Source of the DNA: Catenulispora acidiphila DSM 44928
Lineage (GTDB): Bacteria; Actinomycetota; Actinomycetes; Streptomycetales; Catenulisporaceae
Assembly: GCF_000024025.1 (NCBI RefSeq)
Contig: NC_013131.1
Location: 4,030,001-4,094,000, forward strand
Length of the DNA stretch: 64,000 nucleotides
Reading direction: 5' to 3'
The notes under the pieces are model-generated. The model was not told the DNA's origin. It made no database searches and saw nothing but the letters and a program-made list of their open reading frames with translations. Position numbers and translations under genes: made by a program. Each line of letters begins with the position of its first letter. Position 1 is the first letter of the stretch. Of the stretch, positions 1 to 9,490 are shown in pieces.

Positions 1-2
1 CG

Positions 3-1439
3 GCGCTGTCGGATCCCGACGCCCTGGCCGAGCTGATCAAGCGGCTGTTCGCGGCCTTCAAACGGTCGGAGTCCGACCGCCTCGCCGCCGACATCGGCGG
101 GTACCCGGTCCTGCTCGACGCCGCCGGGCGGTACCAGCAGGCGCAACAGGCGAAGGCGGTCCGCGCGCCGCAGAAGTGCGACCGGCTGCTCGTCGAGGCG
201 TTCCTCAGCGATCTGCGGGACGACTCCAACCGCAAGCGTGCCGTGCAGCGGCACGCCAACCTGCTGTTGCTGCTCGACGACTGCGACGGCGAAACCGGAG
301 ACCGGCTCCTGGACCTGATCGCCGACTGCCGGCGCACCGCGCACCACGACGGTCCCCAGCCCGACCCGCTCGTCATCGTCGCGGTCCGGCACCGGGTGCG
401 ACCCGGGATGAGCCCCGTGGCGGTCGCGGCGAACGACGGCAAAGCGCTGCGCTTCGTCCCGCTCGAACGCGGCGCCGCGCTGCCCCAGCACGCCGAACTG
501 TGGCGCCCGGTCCTGCTGACGCCGCTGGATTCCGACGACGCGCTGGCGATGATCCGGACCATGGAGACCGGCAGCGACCACCAGGACGCCGATTTCGTCC
601 TGGCCCTGGCCGGCGGTCATCCCGCAGCGGTCCGGGAGCTGACCGACCTGCTGGTCGATCTGCAGGAGGCGGCCGTCGGACCGCCGGGACTGTTCGCCGG
701 GCCCTGGCCGTCCGACGGCGGGTCCGGGCCGGTCGGCCAGGCCTCGGACACCGTCCTGGACCACCTGCTCGAACGCTTCCTGGACACCGGTCCCGCGCGG
801 CTGGACCGGCTCGCCGTGATCGCCTCGTCGGCGGCCGGGCTCGACCTCTCCGCCTGCAATTCCGTCTACCACTACCTGGGGTGGGACGACGAGGTCACCG
901 ACGACGAGACGTGGCTGCGCACCCGGCTGTGGATCGAGGACCACGCGGACTCCGGCCCGCAGCTGCACCCCTTCGCCGCCCGGCTGTTGCGGCAGCGGCT
1001 GGCCCGGGACCCGGCGCTGTGGGACAAGGTGCACGGCCAGTTCGAGCGCCACTACGACCGGGTGGGCGGCGCACACAGCCGCAACGCCCGGTTGTGGCAC
1101 ATGATGGCGACGGTGACCGGTCCGGACGACGCCGCTCTGAACGCCGTCGTCGAAGTCCTCATGGCCGAGATCGCAAAGCGGCCGATCGAGGAGTTCCGGC
1201 TGCTGGTGGACACGATCGCGACCGCGCCCAGCCGGCTGGCGCCCGCCGCCAACGCCGTCCTGGAGCTGAACCGCATCGCCGGGCGGCGGGACCGCGGCGA
1301 CGCTCGCCGGACGGTGACCCGCCGGCTCGTGGCGCCGTGGCTGCACGACACCGTCTATCTCGACCCCCGCGGAGACCTCGCCGACTACGTCGTGGCCGAG
1401 AACGGCTATCTGCTTTCCTTCGGAAGGGACAGCAAGTGA
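3..1439 (+). CDS. ATPase-like (probable STAND/AAA) protein, 5' end outside the window
   Basis: The frame is open from the first base of the window, so the start lies upstream; about 478 codons are visible, ending in TGA at 1437-1439. A hydrophobic strand followed by acidic residues (LLLLLDDCD, near position 270) looks like a Walker B motif. The later part, rich in Leu, Ala and Arg, reads like the helical region that follows the ATPase core in STAND or AAA proteins. The P-loop would lie upstream and is not visible, so the family is an inference. The stop codon overlaps the GTG start of the next gene, which implies translational coupling. The next gene encodes a membrane-anchored ligand-binding protein, so this ATPase may be the intracellular partner of that receptor. 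Confidence 0.72.
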   Translation, partial: ALSDPDALAELIKRLFAAFKRSESDRLAADIGGYPVLLDAAGRYQQAQQAKAVRAPQKCDRLLVEAFLSDLRDDSNRKRAVQRHANLLLLLDDCDGETGDRLLDLIADCRRTAHHDGPQPDPLVIVAVRHRVRPGMSPVAVAANDGKALRFVPLERGAALPQHAELWRPVLLTPLDSDDALAMIRTMETGSDHQDADFVLALAGGHPAAVRELTDLLVDLQEAAVGPPGLFAGPWPSDGGSGPVGQASDTVLDHLLERFLDTGPARLDRLAVIASSAAGLDLSACNSVYHYLGWDDEVTDDETWLRTRLWIEDHADSGPQLHPFAARLLRQRLARDPALWDKVHGQFERHYDRVGGAHSRNARLWHMMATVTGPDDAALNAVVEVLMAEIAKRPIEEFRLLVDTIATAPSRLAPAANAVLELNRIAGRRDRGDARRTVTRRLVAPWLHDTVYLDPRGDLADYVVAENGYLLSFGRDSK

Positions 1440-3034
1440 GAGACAACGGTGCCGTGGCGCAGCTGTGGGCCGGCTACCGCGCACTGGCCAGCCTGTGGCA
1501 GGCCGTCATCGCCCTCGTGCTCGCGATCGCGCTGGGCCTGGTCGGGTATGTCGGCATCGGCGCGCTCGTCAGGGGGATCACCGGTCCCGACTACTGCTCG
1601 CACCACGGCGCGACGATCGTGGAGAAGGCAGGAACCGAGTGCGTGGGCGTGTCCGACGGGTCCTACGATTTCGACCCGACACTGGCCGCCGTGGACAAGA
1701 AGATCTTCACCGAGAACCAGACTGTCACGAGCCAGCACCCGGACGACTACGCGACGATCGTCTATCTCCTGCCCATCTCCTCGGCCGACGGCAGCGTGCT
1801 GAACATCCAGAACACCGTCGAGCAACTCCGCGGCGCCTACGCCGCCCAGCACCACGCGAACACGTCCGACGTCGATGGTAAGAGCCCGTATATCCAGATA
1901 CTGATCGCCAGCGACGGCCGCCAAGCCGAGCAGTGGTCCAAGACCGTGCAGCTGATCGCCAAGACGGCCGACGCGCACCGCGTGGCCGCCGTCGCAGGCC
2001 TCGGAGTCAGTCTGAGGGCGACCTCGCAGAGCGTGCAGGCGCTGCGCGCGGCAGGGCTGCCGGTGGTCGGCTCGACCGTCACCGCCGACGACTACGACGA
2101 CATCCCGGGCTTCATCCGCGTCTCCCCGAGCAACCGGCAGGCCGGCGCGGTCGCGGTCCAGTTCTCCCAGCCGCAGTTCGCCCGCGCCGACCTCGTCGAG
2201 GACCAGAACAGCCAGGACAGCTACGACGCCTCGCTGGTCGCGGCCTTCCAGGGCTTCAACGGCTCGGGCCACACCGTCGTCGGCCACGAGGCCTACGACA
2301 CCACGGCGCGCCTGGCGGCGAAGAACGCCGACGCGCTGGCCGTGGCCCAGAGCGTCATCGACAACCGCATCGGCCAGATGCCGACCAACGTGTGCGCGGT
2401 CCAGCCGGCCGTGGTCCTGTTCGCCGGACGCGGCAACGACCTGGCCGAGTTCGTCGGCGACCTGAAGAACCGGCCCTGCCTGGACAAGCCGATCACCATC
2501 GTCAGCGGCTCGGACGGCGCGCAGATCCCCTTCAGCCCGGACGTGAAGGCGGGCCTGGACAGCGGCGTCACGGTCTACTACTCGGGCCTGGCCAGCCCGG
2601 AGGAGTGGAACGTCGCCAACGACGCGGCCACCTCCAAGGGCCAGCAGGGCTTCGCCGCCTTCAAGAACGCCTTCACCACCCCCTTCCCCGACGCCCCCGT
2701 CTCGGACGGGAACTCGATGATGGCCTACGACAGCGTCCTGACAACCGTCTCGGCGATCCGTCTGGCGACCACCCCGGCCTCGGTCGCGCACTCGGCGAAC
2801 CACCTGCCCCCGAGGGAGGCGATCGCCGGCGAGTTCAGCGCTCTGCACGGCCCGCTCGCGGTGCGCGGCGCCAGCGGCCCGCTCGCCTTCCTGGCCGACT
2901 ACGCCAACGACGCGCTCGCCAGCGACCCGGACCGCAAGCCGGTGCCGATCCTGCAACTGAACGACGACGGGACGTCCAGCTTCCGGCAGCTGGAGTGGCC
3001 GCCGTGGCCGGCGGATCAGCCGATGCCCTACTGA
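1436..3034 (+). CDS. membrane-anchored type 1 periplasmic-binding-protein-like receptor
   Basis: 532 residues. GTG at 1436 overlaps the upstream stop; open sequence further 5' in this frame is antisense or shadow because the upstream gene occupies it. One hydrophobic segment (about residues 20-42) anchors the protein. The rest resembles an extracellular ligand-binding domain of the branched-chain amino acid or ABC substrate-binding type (Peripla_BP fold). Visible pieces include a VAAVAGLGVS strand, a GLPVVGSTVTADDY segment and a later VVLFAGRGNDLAEFV strand, typical of the two-lobed fold. There is no lipobox. No ABC permease or ATPase genes follow, so a sensor role is more likely than transport. 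Ligand unknown. Confidence 0.8.
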   Translation: MRDNGAVAQLWAGYRALASLWQAVIALVLAIALGLVGYVGIGALVRGITGPDYCSHHGATIVEKAGTECVGVSDGSYDFDPTLAAVDKKIFTENQTVTSQHPDDYATIVYLLPISSADGSVLNIQNTVEQLRGAYAAQHHANTSDVDGKSPYIQILIASDGRQAEQWSKTVQLIAKTADAHRVAAVAGLGVSLRATSQSVQALRAAGLPVVGSTVTADDYDDIPGFIRVSPSNRQAGAVAVQFSQPQFARADLVEDQNSQDSYDASLVAAFQGFNGSGHTVVGHEAYDTTARLAAKNADALAVAQSVIDNRIGQMPTNVCAVQPAVVLFAGRGNDLAEFVGDLKNRPCLDKPITIVSGSDGAQIPFSPDVKAGLDSGVTVYYSGLASPEEWNVANDAATSKGQQGFAAFKNAFTTPFPDAPVSDGNSMMAYDSVLTTVSAIRLATTPASVAHSANHLPPREAIAGEFSALHGPLAVRGASGPLAFLADYANDALASDPDRKPVPILQLNDDGTSSFRQLEWPPWPADQPMPY

Positions 3035-3112
3035 AATCGCGTTGAGCGCCCACCAATGATCGTGTTGGCTGGCAGCACTGAACGTCGAGTGCCGCTGAGC
3101 AGGGAGCTGAAC

Positions 3113-3907
3113 GTGCCGGACGCCGTCGTCGACCCCGGAGCCCATAACCGGGCCGCCTGGGACAAGCTCGTCCAGGACGGCAACGAGTGGTCGAGGCCGG
3201 TGAGCGCTGAGGATGTCGAGCGCGCTCGCAGCGGCGACTGGTCCATCGTGCTCATCGGGCATGAGCCGGTCGATCGTTCCTGGCTGCCGGCGGACCTGAC
3301 CGGCAAGGACGTGTTGTGCCTGGCCTCCGGCGGCGGCCAGCAGGGTCCGATCCTCGCCGCGGCCGGAGCCCGGGTTACGGTGTTCGACAACTCGCCCGGC
3401 CAGCTCGGCCAGGACCAGATGGTGGCGGCGCGCGACGGGCTTGAGCTGCGCACCGTCCTGGGGGACATGAGCGATCTCAGCGCCTTCGGCGAGGCGGCGT
3501 TCGACGTCGTGGTCCACCCGGTCTCGAACTGCTTCGTCCCGGACGTGGCACCGGTGTGGCGTGAGTGCTTCCGCGTCCTGCGGCCGGGCGGAACCCTGCT
3601 CGCGGGTTTCCTCAACCCTGATGCCTACTTGTTCGACGACGAGGCTCTCGACGAGCGCGGCGAGCTGGTCGTCGTGCACAAGCTGCCCTACAGCGACGTC
3701 ACGCACTACTCCGCCGAGGAACGCGCCGCGAAGTTCGGGGCGGACGCGGCGCTTGAATACGGCCATACCCTCACCGACCAGATCGGCGGGCAACTCGCTG
3801 CGGGGTTCGTCCTCACCGGCTTCGCCGAAGCGCCGCACCACTCCAACGCCTCCGCCGACTACATGTCGCACTACTTCGCGACGATGGCGGTCAAGCCATT
3901 GGACTGA
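3113..3907 (+). CDS. class I SAM-dependent methyltransferase
   Basis: 264 residues from GTG 3113, which has AGGGAG about 7 nt upstream; an ATG at 3056 in the same frame has no ribosome binding site, and the conserved N-terminus (HNRAAWDKLVQDGNEWSRP) follows the GTG. Motif I for SAM binding is VLCLASGGGQQG, followed by an acidic strand end (VTVFDNSP). Later come a motif II-like FDVVVHPVSNCF and a post-motif FRVLRPGGTLLAGF, as in Methyltransf_11 proteins. The substrate cannot be told. It lies between the receptor gene and a LAL regulator in the same direction, with no strong operon evidence. Confidence 0.85.
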   Translation: MPDAVVDPGAHNRAAWDKLVQDGNEWSRPVSAEDVERARSGDWSIVLIGHEPVDRSWLPADLTGKDVLCLASGGGQQGPILAAAGARVTVFDNSPGQLGQDQMVAARDGLELRTVLGDMSDLSAFGEAAFDVVVHPVSNCFVPDVAPVWRECFRVLRPGGTLLAGFLNPDAYLFDDEALDERGELVVVHKLPYSDVTHYSAEERAAKFGADAALEYGHTLTDQIGGQLAAGFVLTGFAEAPHHSNASADYMSHYFATMAVKPLD

Positions 3908-4001
3908 CCGCCGCCGGACCAGCGAGAATGATCGCGATCGGTGACGGTGGACAAGGTGGGAGCGCTTCCACAGCCCCTCGACGCAACCGGAGTCCAAGGC
4001 T

Positions 4002-6863
4002 ATGAGCGACAGTCCATCGATATCGAGTGCCGGTACGCGGGATCGGGAGGGGTTGTTCGTCGGACGCGCCGACGAGCGCCGACGGCTAGCCGAGTGCGCC
4101 GGCCGGGTGCGGAACGGGGATGCCTGGCTCGCGGTCGTCGAGGGCGAGGCGGGGATCGGCAAGAGCACGCTGGTGCGGCATCTCGCCTCGACGCTGAGCG
4201 ACTTCACGATCCTGTCGGCGATCGGCGACCAGTCCGAGACGGAGTTCCCCGGCGGGGTGTGCGGACAGCTGACGCAGCGGGTGGACCGCGAAGTGTTGAG
4301 CTCGTTCCCGTTGCTCGCTGACGCGGCCTCGGCGGGACTGCCGCCGCACGCCATCGGCGGGCAGCTCCTGCTCCTGCTCGGCGCGCTGCAGGAGGCCCGG
4401 GGTCCGGTCGCGGTGATCGTGGACGACGTCCAGTGGGCCGACGCGCTGTCGATGCAGACGCTGGGCTTCGTCCTGCGCCGGCTGTGGGCGGACCGCGTGC
4501 TGGTCGTGATGGTGACGCGCTCGGACCAGGACAACGTCTCGGAGATGGACCGGCTCATCCGTTCCTTGGAGCGCACCGTCCATCTGAAGGTCGGCGGACT
4601 GGATGACAGCGAAGTCGCGGAGCTGGTCAAGGGTCTGACCGACGCGCCTCCGACGCCGCCGTTGATCAGGCGGCTCCGGGCTTATGCCCACGGACATCCG
4701 CTGTACGTCCGGACGGTGCTGTCCGAGGTTCCCGTCGAGACGTTGCGCGACGACGCGCTGGACCGCTGGCCGGTTCCGCGCTCGCTGCTCGTCGGCATCA
4801 AGGACCAGATGGATCGGCTCCCTCCGGAGTCTGTGGAGCTGCTCGAGGCGATGGCCGTCCTCGACACCCGCCTTCCGCTGGCGACCGTCGCGCAGCTCAC
4901 ACAGCTCGCGGACCCCGCGCGGGCGCTCGGACCGGCGCTGTCCGCCGGGCTCGCGGTGTGGTGGCCCACGGAATCCCAGAGCCCGGTCGCCCTCGTCCAC
5001 GCCCTGCAACGGGACGCTGTTTACGACGCGATCGATCCCGAACGGCGCCGCGCCCTGCACGCCGGCGCAGCCGCGCTCGTCGGTCCGGCTGCGTCCTGGG
5101 CACATCGCGTGGCCGCTGCCGACAGCGTCGACGCCGCGCTCGCCGCCGAGCTGGAGGCGTCGGCCATGGGGGAGGCGGCAACCGGGCGGAACGCCTTGGC
5201 CGCGACGCGCCTGCTGTGGGCCTCGGCGTTGTCCGAAAGCCGTGAGGACCGCGAGCGCCGGCTGCTGACCGCCTGCGCGCAGTCGCTGGTCACGATGCAG
5301 CCGGTGGCCGCGGCGAAGCTGAGGGCGGAGGTCGAGGACTGCGCGCCGGGAGCATTGCGCAGCTGCGTCCTCGGCGGCCTGGACATGCTCGACAACCGCC
5401 TCGTCGAAGCGGAGGCGCGGCTCGCAGAAGCGTGGGAGCAGGCGCGCACCGATCCGGGTTCGGGCTGGCTCGCGGTTCTGGCGGGGACGTTCCTGACCGT
5501 CCTCATGATGAGGAACGTGCGCGGCGCCGAGACCGCCGCGGTCGCCGCCCAGACGCTTGCCGTCGGCGACCTCGACCCGGCCACCACCGACTTCACCCGG
5601 GCCGTCATGGCCACCGGACGGATGTGGGACCAAGGACCGCGCGTGGCGTTGGCGGACCTCGGGCACCTGCCCGCCGAGGCCTCCGCCGCGACGAACCATC
5701 AGCTCGACACGCTCGCCACCCGCGGCGTCATGCGGTTGTTCCTCGGCGATCTCGAAGCGGCCCGGCGCGATCTGGCGTTGGTGGCGCGGCGCGACCAGCA
5801 GGGCGCCGGATCCAGGCTCTCCCAGTTCTCGCTGTCGCTGCTGGCGGTGGCCGACTACCTGTCGGGGGACTGGACGGCCAGCCAGTCCGCGGCCGAGCAG
5901 GCGCTGGCGATCGTCGCGGTCCAGGGCAACGTGCTGGGCGACGCGGCCGCGGAGTTCGCGGCGGTGTGCGTCCACGCTGGAAGCGGCCGGTGGGACGACG
6001 CCCGACGCCACGTCGACACGCTGTCTCACCTCACGCAGATGATCGGCACACCGGTCGAGCTCGTCTACGGCGTCCTGGCCGAGGCGACCGTCGCTCAGGC
6101 CCGCGCCGATTACGGGGCGATGCTGCGAGCGCTCAGACCCGCGCTCGACGACAGGGACAGAGCCGACGCCGGGGGCGAAGTCCGCGTGCGGTACGAACCC
6201 TTCTGGCTGTGGCAGCAGTCGCTATTGGTCGAAGGCCTTGTCGGCACCGAGCAGCTCGACCACGCGGCCAGAGCCCTCGACGAACTCCGCGCGAGGCATG
6301 ACGGCACCGGCTATCTCGAGGTCGTCGTGGCGCGCCTCGCCGGCCGCCTCGCCGAGGCCCAGGGCCGCCCCCGCGACGCCCTGAAGATCTACGAAAAGGT
6401 CCTCTCACAGACGCCGGACCCAACCAACCCCTCGGCCTCGGCACCGCTGCACCAAGCCATGCTCGAACAAGCCCACGGACGCCTGCTGGCAGCCACCGGC
6501 GCCGCACCCCGCCGCGAAGCCGCACGCTGGCTGCGCACGGCGCACGACCGCTTCAGCACCCTCCGCGCCACCCCCTTCCTCGAACGCTGCGAAGCAGACC
6601 TGTCAGCAATCGGCCTCGCCGCCCCAGCCGGCACCGCGACCCGCGTCCTCGCCCTCACCGAACGCGAAATGTCAGTGGCCTACCTCATCGCCGACGGCCG
6701 CACCAACCGCGAAGCCGCAGCAGAGCTCTACGTCAGCCCCAAGGCCGTCGAGTACCACCTGTCCAACATCTACGCCAAGCTCGGCATCTCCTCGCGACGC
6801 CAACTCGCCGAGGCCTTGCGAACCCAGCAGCCGCCACCGTCCGGGCGACCGGACGCGGACTAG
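4002..6863 (+). CDS. LuxR-family AAA ATPase (LAL) transcriptional regulator
   Basis: 953 residues with the usual LAL layout. Walker A is GEAGIGKST (residues 48-56) and Walker B is VAVIVDDVQWAD (136-147). A long helical TPR-like middle follows, and a C-terminal LuxR helix-turn-helix starts at LTEREMSVAYLIADGRTN and runs through VEYHLSNIYAKLGISSRRQL. LAL proteins bind DNA through the C-terminal domain and are switched by ATP and inducers; the known examples activate sugar or antibiotic pathways. The ATG at 4002 has AAGG close by. An in-frame long antisense reading frame (4086-6029, minus) is a composition artefact. Target genes are unknown; it is one of five LAL genes within 24 kb. Confidence 0.9.
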   Translation: MSDSPSISSAGTRDREGLFVGRADERRRLAECAGRVRNGDAWLAVVEGEAGIGKSTLVRHLASTLSDFTILSAIGDQSETEFPGGVCGQLTQRVDREVLSSFPLLADAASAGLPPHAIGGQLLLLLGALQEARGPVAVIVDDVQWADALSMQTLGFVLRRLWADRVLVVMVTRSDQDNVSEMDRLIRSLERTVHLKVGGLDDSEVAELVKGLTDAPPTPPLIRRLRAYAHGHPLYVRTVLSEVPVETLRDDALDRWPVPRSLLVGIKDQMDRLPPESVELLEAMAVLDTRLPLATVAQLTQLADPARALGPALSAGLAVWWPTESQSPVALVHALQRDAVYDAIDPERRRALHAGAAALVGPAASWAHRVAAADSVDAALAAELEASAMGEAATGRNALAATRLLWASALSESREDRERRLLTACAQSLVTMQPVAAAKLRAEVEDCAPGALRSCVLGGLDMLDNRLVEAEARLAEAWEQARTDPGSGWLAVLAGTFLTVLMMRNVRGAETAAVAAQTLAVGDLDPATTDFTRAVMATGRMWDQGPRVALADLGHLPAEASAATNHQLDTLATRGVMRLFLGDLEAARRDLALVARRDQQGAGSRLSQFSLSLLAVADYLSGDWTASQSAAEQALAIVAVQGNVLGDAAAEFAAVCVHAGSGRWDDARRHVDTLSHLTQMIGTPVELVYGVLAEATVAQARADYGAMLRALRPALDDRDRADAGGEVRVRYEPFWLWQQSLLVEGLVGTEQLDHAARALDELRARHDGTGYLEVVVARLAGRLAEAQGRPRDALKIYEKVLSQTPDPTNPSASAPLHQAMLEQAHGRLLAATGAAPRREAARWLRTAHDRFSTLRATPFLERCEADLSAIGLAAPAGTATRVLALTEREMSVAYLIADGRTNREAAAELYVSPKAVEYHLSNIYAKLGISSRRQLAEALRTQQPPPSGRPDAD

Positions 6864-6944
6864 GCGATGACGGCGGGAACGATCCGAATGCTGTCGGGGC
6901 GGGGCGTTGGTCAGTGCGTGGGCGGGATATTGCGGGCTGAGCCG

Positions 6945-7332
6945 GTGCGGATCGAGCTGTTCACCGGGTTGCGGGTGCGCCAGTTCCGGAAGTTGGTGAA
7001 GGTGGTGCGTGAGTGTACTACCGGACGAACCTGACGATGCGGCAGCTCGGGGCGCTGTTCGGGTGCTCGGCTGGCACGGTGTGCCGGACGGTGAAGCAGG
7101 TCGGCCCCTACCTGGCGTTGGAACCGGCCCACCGCAGCGCACAGGCGGTGGACCGGTTGTGGATCGCGGACGGCACGATGATCCCGGTCCGGGATCGCGA
7201 AGTCGCCGCCTCGTCCCGGAACTACCGGTTCTCGGCGAACGTGCAGGTCCTCATCGATGCCGACACCCGCCTGGTCGTCGCCACGCAATCCAGGCCGTCG
7301 CCCACATGCGCAACCTGGCAATAGCCGCCTGA
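6945..7332 (+). pseudogene. IS5-type transposase remnant with two internal deletions
   Basis: Three pieces of one DDE transposase can be read in different frames. Frame piece one (6945-7012) gives VRIELFTGLRVRQFRKLVKV, the start-region motif. It jumps into a second frame at GTG 7013 giving VYYRTNLTMRQLGALFG, a helix-turn-helix region, and an IADGTMIPVRDREVA segment holding the first catalytic Asp. Near 7290 the sequence jumps to a third frame, IQAVAHMRNLAIAA then TGA at 7330-7332, which matches the usual C-terminus. The catalytic middle and end are missing, so it cannot be active. An IS-end-like sequence follows at 7375. Confidence 0.7.
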
Positions 7333-7374
7333 GCCGCACGAACGCGCCCCCGCCAGCCATCCCGCAGCCAGACT

Positions 7375-7392
7375 TACGCAACAACTTTTAGG
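7375..7392. repeat. IS-end-like 18-bp repeat, copy 1
   Basis: TACGCAACAACTTTTAGG lies 42 nt after the transposase remnant stop, where an IS terminal repeat would be expected. It covers the stop codon of the cell-wall-binding protein gene (7388-7390), so the insertion may have set that gene's 3' end. A second copy with one mismatch is at 12305-12322 in the same orientation. Confidence 0.55.
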
Positions 7393-9391
7393 GCAGCGCA
7401 GGTGCCTTCCGGTTGACGAAATAGTCCTGCAGCCCCGGTAGCCCGGCGCGGTCTCCGACCGCGGCCGCCGCCCCGTTGGGCACCACCCCGGTGTCGCCGA
7501 ACACCAGCACCTCGTCGACGGAGGCGGAGGTGTTCGACACGTAGTCGCCTTCGACCGCGGGCAGCTGCGGGCCGGCGGCGAGAAGCAGCGGTGCGGTGTG
7601 GGCGCCGAGCAGCGCGCCGCCGGACAGGGCGTCGGGCCAGTTGGAGGCCACTGCGACGCCGACGCTGCGGGGGGTGGTGGGCCCGCTGAAGAAGGTCCGG
7701 GCGACGGCGGCGGCGGTGCCGAAGCGGTCCGCGCCGGCGGCCGCGCCGACCTTCCCGACCGGGAACATGGTGCGCAGCGCGGCCACGCCCTGGTCGCCGA
7801 TTCCGAACAGTTCGACGTTCGCGGGGCTGTGCGCGCCGAGATACGCCGAGGTCGACGACGGCAGCGTGCCGTCGTTCGACAGCAGCACGACGGTGTTCTC
7901 GCCCGTGGCGTCGCCGGCTCCGGCCGCTGCGCCGGCGGCGAGTGCGTCGGGGAAGTTGTTGCCGGTGGCGACCAGGATGCGCGCCGGGTTGGGGGTGATG
8001 GCGTTGGCGATCGCGGTGGCGGTGGCGTAGCGGTCGGGGCCCTGCAGGCGTCGGGTGCTGAAGTTGAGGGCGGCGACCTGGTCGGCGACCTTCTGGGACA
8101 TGACGTCGGTGCCGCCGAGCAGGGTGACCTGGGCGCCGGGCTTCAGGATCCGCTTGAGTTCGGCGGCGACGCGGCCGTCGAGGGAGTGGGTGCCGGTGAG
8201 CAGTAGCGGGGCGTGGAGTTTGGCGGCCAAGGCGCTGTCGGCGAGGGCGTCGGCGAAGCTGTCGGAGCGGGTGATGACGGCGCCGCCGGCTTGGCGGCCG
8301 CCGGGTCCGGCGTCGTCGTAGCCGAGGCGGGAGGCGTCGATGGCGGTGTCGATGCGGTCGGCGCCACCCATGCGGTCGATGGCGACGTTGCGGACGGGCT
8401 GCCAGGAGGGATCGCTCTCGATGGTCCCGATCTGGGCTCCGGTCGTGACGCTGGTGATGGTGTCGCTGTTGACGTCGACGACCTTCAGGTGGACGCCGGC
8501 ATTGGGGGTCTGGTCCCGATAGGTGATCTTGAAGCCGTCGGGTGACCAGGAGGGCATGGTGCCGAAGCCGGTGCCCTGGACGAGGGTTTCGATGCCGCCG
8601 TTCGTCGGCTTGGTGAAGATGGCTCGGCCGGCGAAGGGGACGGGTGAGTCGTAGGCGATGAGAGTGCCGAGCGGGTTGAAGGAGGGGTTGGCGCCGCCGG
8701 CGGCGAACAGTGCCGTCGCACCGTGGGGGGTGCGCAGATACACGCCGGGGTTCGGTCCGCCGCTGCGGGTGAAGGCGACGCTGCCGTCGGGCCCGACGTC
8801 GGGGTTGCTGTCGCTGAATCCGGTGGGCGCCTCGAATAGCGGCGTGGTGCCACCGCTGCCGTCGGCGAAGGCGGAGAGGATCTGCGATGGGGTGACTCCG
8901 TCGGCACGGGTGAAGAACACCCGGACGCCGTCGGGCGACCAGGCCGGGAAGGTATCGCCGGCGCTGGGCGGCGGAGTGCTGACCCGCACCGGGTGGGATC
9001 CGTCGACGCCGACGGTCCACACCGCCTTCGAGCCGCCGCCTTCGGCGAAGGCGATGCGGGTGCCGTCGGGTGACATCGCGGGGTTGACGAGGACCGGCGG
9101 ATCGGCCATGCCGGCACCGCGCACGTCGAGGACGTGGAAGCCGCTGCCGTCGGGCCGGGCCAGAGCGATGCCGAAGGCGTTGCCCACAGGAGCCTGGAAG
9201 GCGATGAAGCCGTTTCCGCCTCGCGCGGTGGCGTGGGCGGGTGTCGTGGCGATGGCGGTGGTGGTCGCGGCGATCAGAATGCTGATGATCGCTGCGGATG
9301 TGATGCGGCGCCTCGCGGAATTCTTGTGGGCGGCAGCGGTGAGCCGGGCGCTTTCGTGCGGCGGCCGGTCGTAGGGCGTGGTGCTGGACAC
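7388..9391 (-). CDS. secreted PD40 beta-propeller protein with cell-wall-binding repeats (CWB2)
   Basis: 667 residues, GTG start at 9391 with a GGGGGGA ribosome binding site. The N-terminus carries Arg residues then a hydrophobic stretch ending near APAHA, a signal peptide or anchor (about residues 28-55). Residues 60-330 hold TolB/PD40-like propeller repeats, seen as MSPDGTRIAF, WSPDGVRVFF and WSPDGFKITY. The second half has three cell wall binding repeat 2 units, each opening with an R-x-G-G/P-x-DR motif (DRMGGADRIDTA, LQGPDRYATA, AAGADRFGTA) and containing an FPDALA-like block. It probably sits on the cell surface. The stop lies inside an IS-end-like repeat, so the last residues may be altered. 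Confidence 0.85.
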   Translation of the reverse strand: MSSTTPYDRPPHESARLTAAAHKNSARRRITSAAIISILIAATTTAIATTPAHATARGGNGFIAFQAPVGNAFGIALARPDGSGFHVLDVRGAGMADPPVLVNPAMSPDGTRIAFAEGGGSKAVWTVGVDGSHPVRVSTPPPSAGDTFPAWSPDGVRVFFTRADGVTPSQILSAFADGSGGTTPLFEAPTGFSDSNPDVGPDGSVAFTRSGGPNPGVYLRTPHGATALFAAGGANPSFNPLGTLIAYDSPVPFAGRAIFTKPTNGGIETLVQGTGFGTMPSWSPDGFKITYRDQTPNAGVHLKVVDVNSDTITSVTTGAQIGTIESDPSWQPVRNVAIDRMGGADRIDTAIDASRLGYDDAGPGGRQAGGAVITRSDSFADALADSALAAKLHAPLLLTGTHSLDGRVAAELKRILKPGAQVTLLGGTDVMSQKVADQVAALNFSTRRLQGPDRYATATAIANAITPNPARILVATGNNFPDALAAGAAAGAGDATGENTVVLLSNDGTLPSSTSAYLGAHSPANVELFGIGDQGVAALRTMFPVGKVGAAAGADRFGTAAAVARTFFSGPTTPRSVGVAVASNWPDALSGGALLGAHTAPLLLAAGPQLPAVEGDYVSNTSASVDEVLVFGDTGVVPNGAAAAVGDRAGLPGLQDYFVNRKAPALP

Positions 9392-9490
9392 AGGTCCCCC
9401 CTGGGAGAAGTCGGTGCGGGTGTGGGCACGGCTGGGCCCGTACTCCGTCCGAGGGTCGCAGTGCCGCTACGCGGCGTCACGCGTAGTGGA

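Noticed and set aside
176-1435. N-terminal extension of the binding-protein gene in its own frame
   Set aside because: The stretch is Arg/Pro/Ala-rich shadow of the ATPase-like gene; GTG 1436 overlaps that gene's stop and starts right before the membrane segment.
1406-4630. A 1074-codon open frame on the minus strand
   Set aside because: It runs antisense to three well-supported genes, is dominated by Arg, Val and Asp as expected for GC-rich shadow frames, and has no motifs.
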